Part shown: piece after piece, positions 5,980 through 7,199 of the stretch
Layout of the letters: the number at the start of each line of letters is the position of its first letter
How positions within the stretch are numbered: position 1 is the stretch's first letter
Assembly: GCA_009917805.1 (NCBI GenBank)
Contig: RGES01000068.1
Location: 1 to 7,199, forward strand
Direction of reading: 5' to 3'
Length of the DNA stretch: 7,199 nucleotides
DNA from: Verrucomicrobiota bacterium
GTDB lineage: Bacteria > Verrucomicrobiota > Verrucomicrobiia > Opitutales > UBA953
Position numbers and translations under genes: made by a program
Notes under the pieces: model-generated
Seen by the model: the letters and a program-made list of their open reading frames with translations, nothing else
What the model was told of the DNA's origin: nothing
Databases searched by the model: none

Positions 5980-7199
5980 ATGAGCCGCCCCGCCCTCACC
6001 CTGCTGGCCACGCTTAGCCTGACGCTGGGCGCCTTCGCCGCGCCCGCCGGCCACTGGACCGAACAGAGCCCGCGCGACGAGATCCGTCCGACGTTCTCGC
6101 GCGAGGGCGACAGCCTCGTCATCACCCAAGACGGCCGCGAAGGCCTGGACGGATGGTACCAGCAGACCTTCGCCGTGCAGGGCGGCGACTTCATGAAGTT
6201 CAGCGTCGCGCGCCGGACCATCGGCGTGGCGAATCCGCGTCACAGCGGCCTCGTGCGCATCGTGTGGACGGACGCCAAGGGCAAGACCGTCCCCGCCGCC
6301 GTCCCGGGCGCCACGGCAGAACCTGAACACCCGCTCGACGGACCGATCGACGACCAGGGACGGTCGCGCATCACCGGCACCTACCAAGTCCCGCCCAAGG
6401 CGACGCAGGCGACCGTCGAGTTGCACCTCCAGCACGCGCCGAAAGGACGCGTCGAGTGGAGCGACATCGTCTTCGAAAAAAGCGTCGCTCCTGCGGCCCG
6501 CAAGGTGCGGCTCGCCACGGTCCAATACATGCCGACCGGCAAGTCGCCCCGTCGGAACTGCGAAGAATACGCCCCGATGATCGCCGCGGCCGCCCAGCAG
6601 CAGGCCGACCTCATCGTGCTCGGCGAAACCGTGCCTTACGTGCGCACGAAACTGACGCCCACCGAGTGCGCCGAGCCGATTCCCGGCCCGACCACGGACT
6701 ACTTCGGCGGCCTCGCCAAGCAGCACGCGATCCACATCGCGCTGAGCCTGTACGAACGCGAAGGCCATCTCGTCTATAACACCGCCGTGCTGCTGAGTTC
6801 CGAAGGCAAGCTGCTCGGCCGATACCGCAAGGTCTGCCTCCCGCACGGCGAGGTCGAGAAAGGCGTCGCGCCCGGCGCCGACTACCCCGTCTTCGACACG
6901 AAATTCGGCAAGGTCGGCCTGATGATCTGCTATGATGGATTCTATCCGGAGGTCGCCCGCGCGCTGACCGCCAACGGCGCGGAGGTCATCGCCTGGCCCG
7001 TCTGGGGTTGCGACCCTCTGCTCGCCCGCGCCCGCGCCTGCGAGAACCGCGTCTACGTGGTCAGCAGCACGTTCACCGACCCCAAGAACGACTGGATGAT
7101 TTCCGCCGTCATCGACCCCTCCGGCAAGGTCTTGGCTCAGGCGAAGGAAAGCGGGAGCATCGTGGTCTCCGAAGTCGACCTCGCGAAGCCGCTCGTCGG
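5980..7199 (+). CDS. Exported carbon-nitrogen hydrolase (nitrilase superfamily) with N-terminal beta-sandwich domain; 3' end outside window
   Basis: 406 codons are present and no stop is reached. Residues 1-20 form a signal peptide (MSRPALTLLATLSLTLGAFA), which supports this ATG. Residues about 24-168 look like a beta-sandwich or carbohydrate-binding-like domain (GWYQQTFAV at 58-66, VELHLQHAPKGRVEWSDIVF at 146-165). From 175 onward it is a nitrilase-superfamily alpha-beta-beta-alpha domain: RLATVQY (177-183), LIVLGET with catalytic E216, YRKVCLP with K284, and LMICYDGFYPE with nucleophile C317, followed by PVWG (340-343), ARACENRVYVV (351-361) and VIDPSGKVL (378-385). The Glu-Lys-Cys triad is complete, so it should be active on an amide or nitrile C-N bond, or as an acyl transferase; E291 or E293 may be the accessory glutamate. 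The substrate is not evident. Export sets it apart from the mostly cytoplasmic nitrilases. It lies 48 bases after the DUF1080 gene and may share its transcript. Confidence 0.87.
   Translation, partial: MSRPALTLLATLSLTLGAFAAPAGHWTEQSPRDEIRPTFSREGDSLVITQDGREGLDGWYQQTFAVQGGDFMKFSVARRTIGVANPRHSGLVRIVWTDAKGKTVPAAVPGATAEPEHPLDGPIDDQGRSRITGTYQVPPKATQATVELHLQHAPKGRVEWSDIVFEKSVAPAARKVRLATVQYMPTGKSPRRNCEEYAPMIAAAAQQQADLIVLGETVPYVRTKLTPTECAEPIPGPTTDYFGGLAKQHAIHIALSLYEREGHLVYNTAVLLSSEGKLLGRYRKVCLPHGEVEKGVAPGADYPVFDTKFGKVGLMICYDGFYPEVARALTANGAEVIAWPVWGCDPLLARARACENRVYVVSSTFTDPKNDWMISAVIDPSGKVLAQAKESGSIVVSEVDLAKPLV

Noticed and set aside
5221..6846. A 541-codon open frame on the - strand
   Set aside because: It lies antisense to both the DUF1080 and the nitrilase gene, spanning their boundary. 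Both + strand genes have signal peptides and family motifs; this frame has none.
1..7199. A defence system, mobile element, CRISPR array or other new multi-gene system
   Set aside because: All seven genes fit metabolic, transport or export families. No transposase, integrase, nuclease, reverse transcriptase, direct repeat array or attachment-site-like duplication was seen.

Overview
The window is a GC-rich (by eye about two thirds G+C), gene-dense bacterial chromosome segment with seven protein-coding genes, two of them cut by the window ends. No tRNA, rRNA, CRISPR array, insertion sequence or prophage signal was seen. Several things fit the Planctomycetota-Verrucomicrobiota group, with Verrucomicrobiota (Opitutae-like) my best guess: a long-form SufT, a secreted 3-keto-disaccharide hydrolase (DUF1080) protein, a secreted two-domain nitrilase-superfamily protein, and a secreted helical-toroid protein with an Fn3-like N-terminus. 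The phylum assignment is inference; no phylogenetic marker gene is present.

Positions 1-2221 (+ strand) form a tightly coupled run: the 3' end of sufT, then hemW, then an EamA-family transporter. sufT/hemW and hemW/eamA each overlap by one base (TAATG and TGATG), so they are almost certainly co-transcribed and translationally coupled. SufT serves Fe-S cluster maturation and HemW is a radical-SAM heme chaperone that needs a [4Fe-4S] cluster, so the first two genes make functional sense together.

Positions 2224-5133 (- strand) hold two genes read right to left with a 6-base gap: a dicarboxylate/amino acid:cation symporter (DAACS, GltPh fold), then a secreted, mostly helical protein of unknown function. 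The second gene converges on the EamA gene with only two bases between stop codons. The symporter keeps the acidic-amino-acid binding residues but has lost most of the side chains of the third sodium site known from GltPh.

Positions 5134-5199 are a 66-base divergent intergenic region carrying a 7-base inverted repeat next to both start codons. Positions 5200-7199 (+ strand) hold a secreted 3-keto-disaccharide hydrolase-family protein. It is followed after 48 bases by a secreted protein with an N-terminal beta-sandwich and a C-terminal nitrilase domain, cut by the window end. The gap between these two genes contains a strong GC hairpin whose 3' arm includes the best Shine-Dalgarno-like sequence for the second gene.

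Overall this looks like ordinary housekeeping and exported-hydrolase gene content. I see no convincing evidence of a new defence, mobile or other multi-gene system. The most useful leads are the altered cation site of the symporter, the uncharacterised toroid protein, the variant heme motif in HemW and the hairpin before the nitrilase gene.
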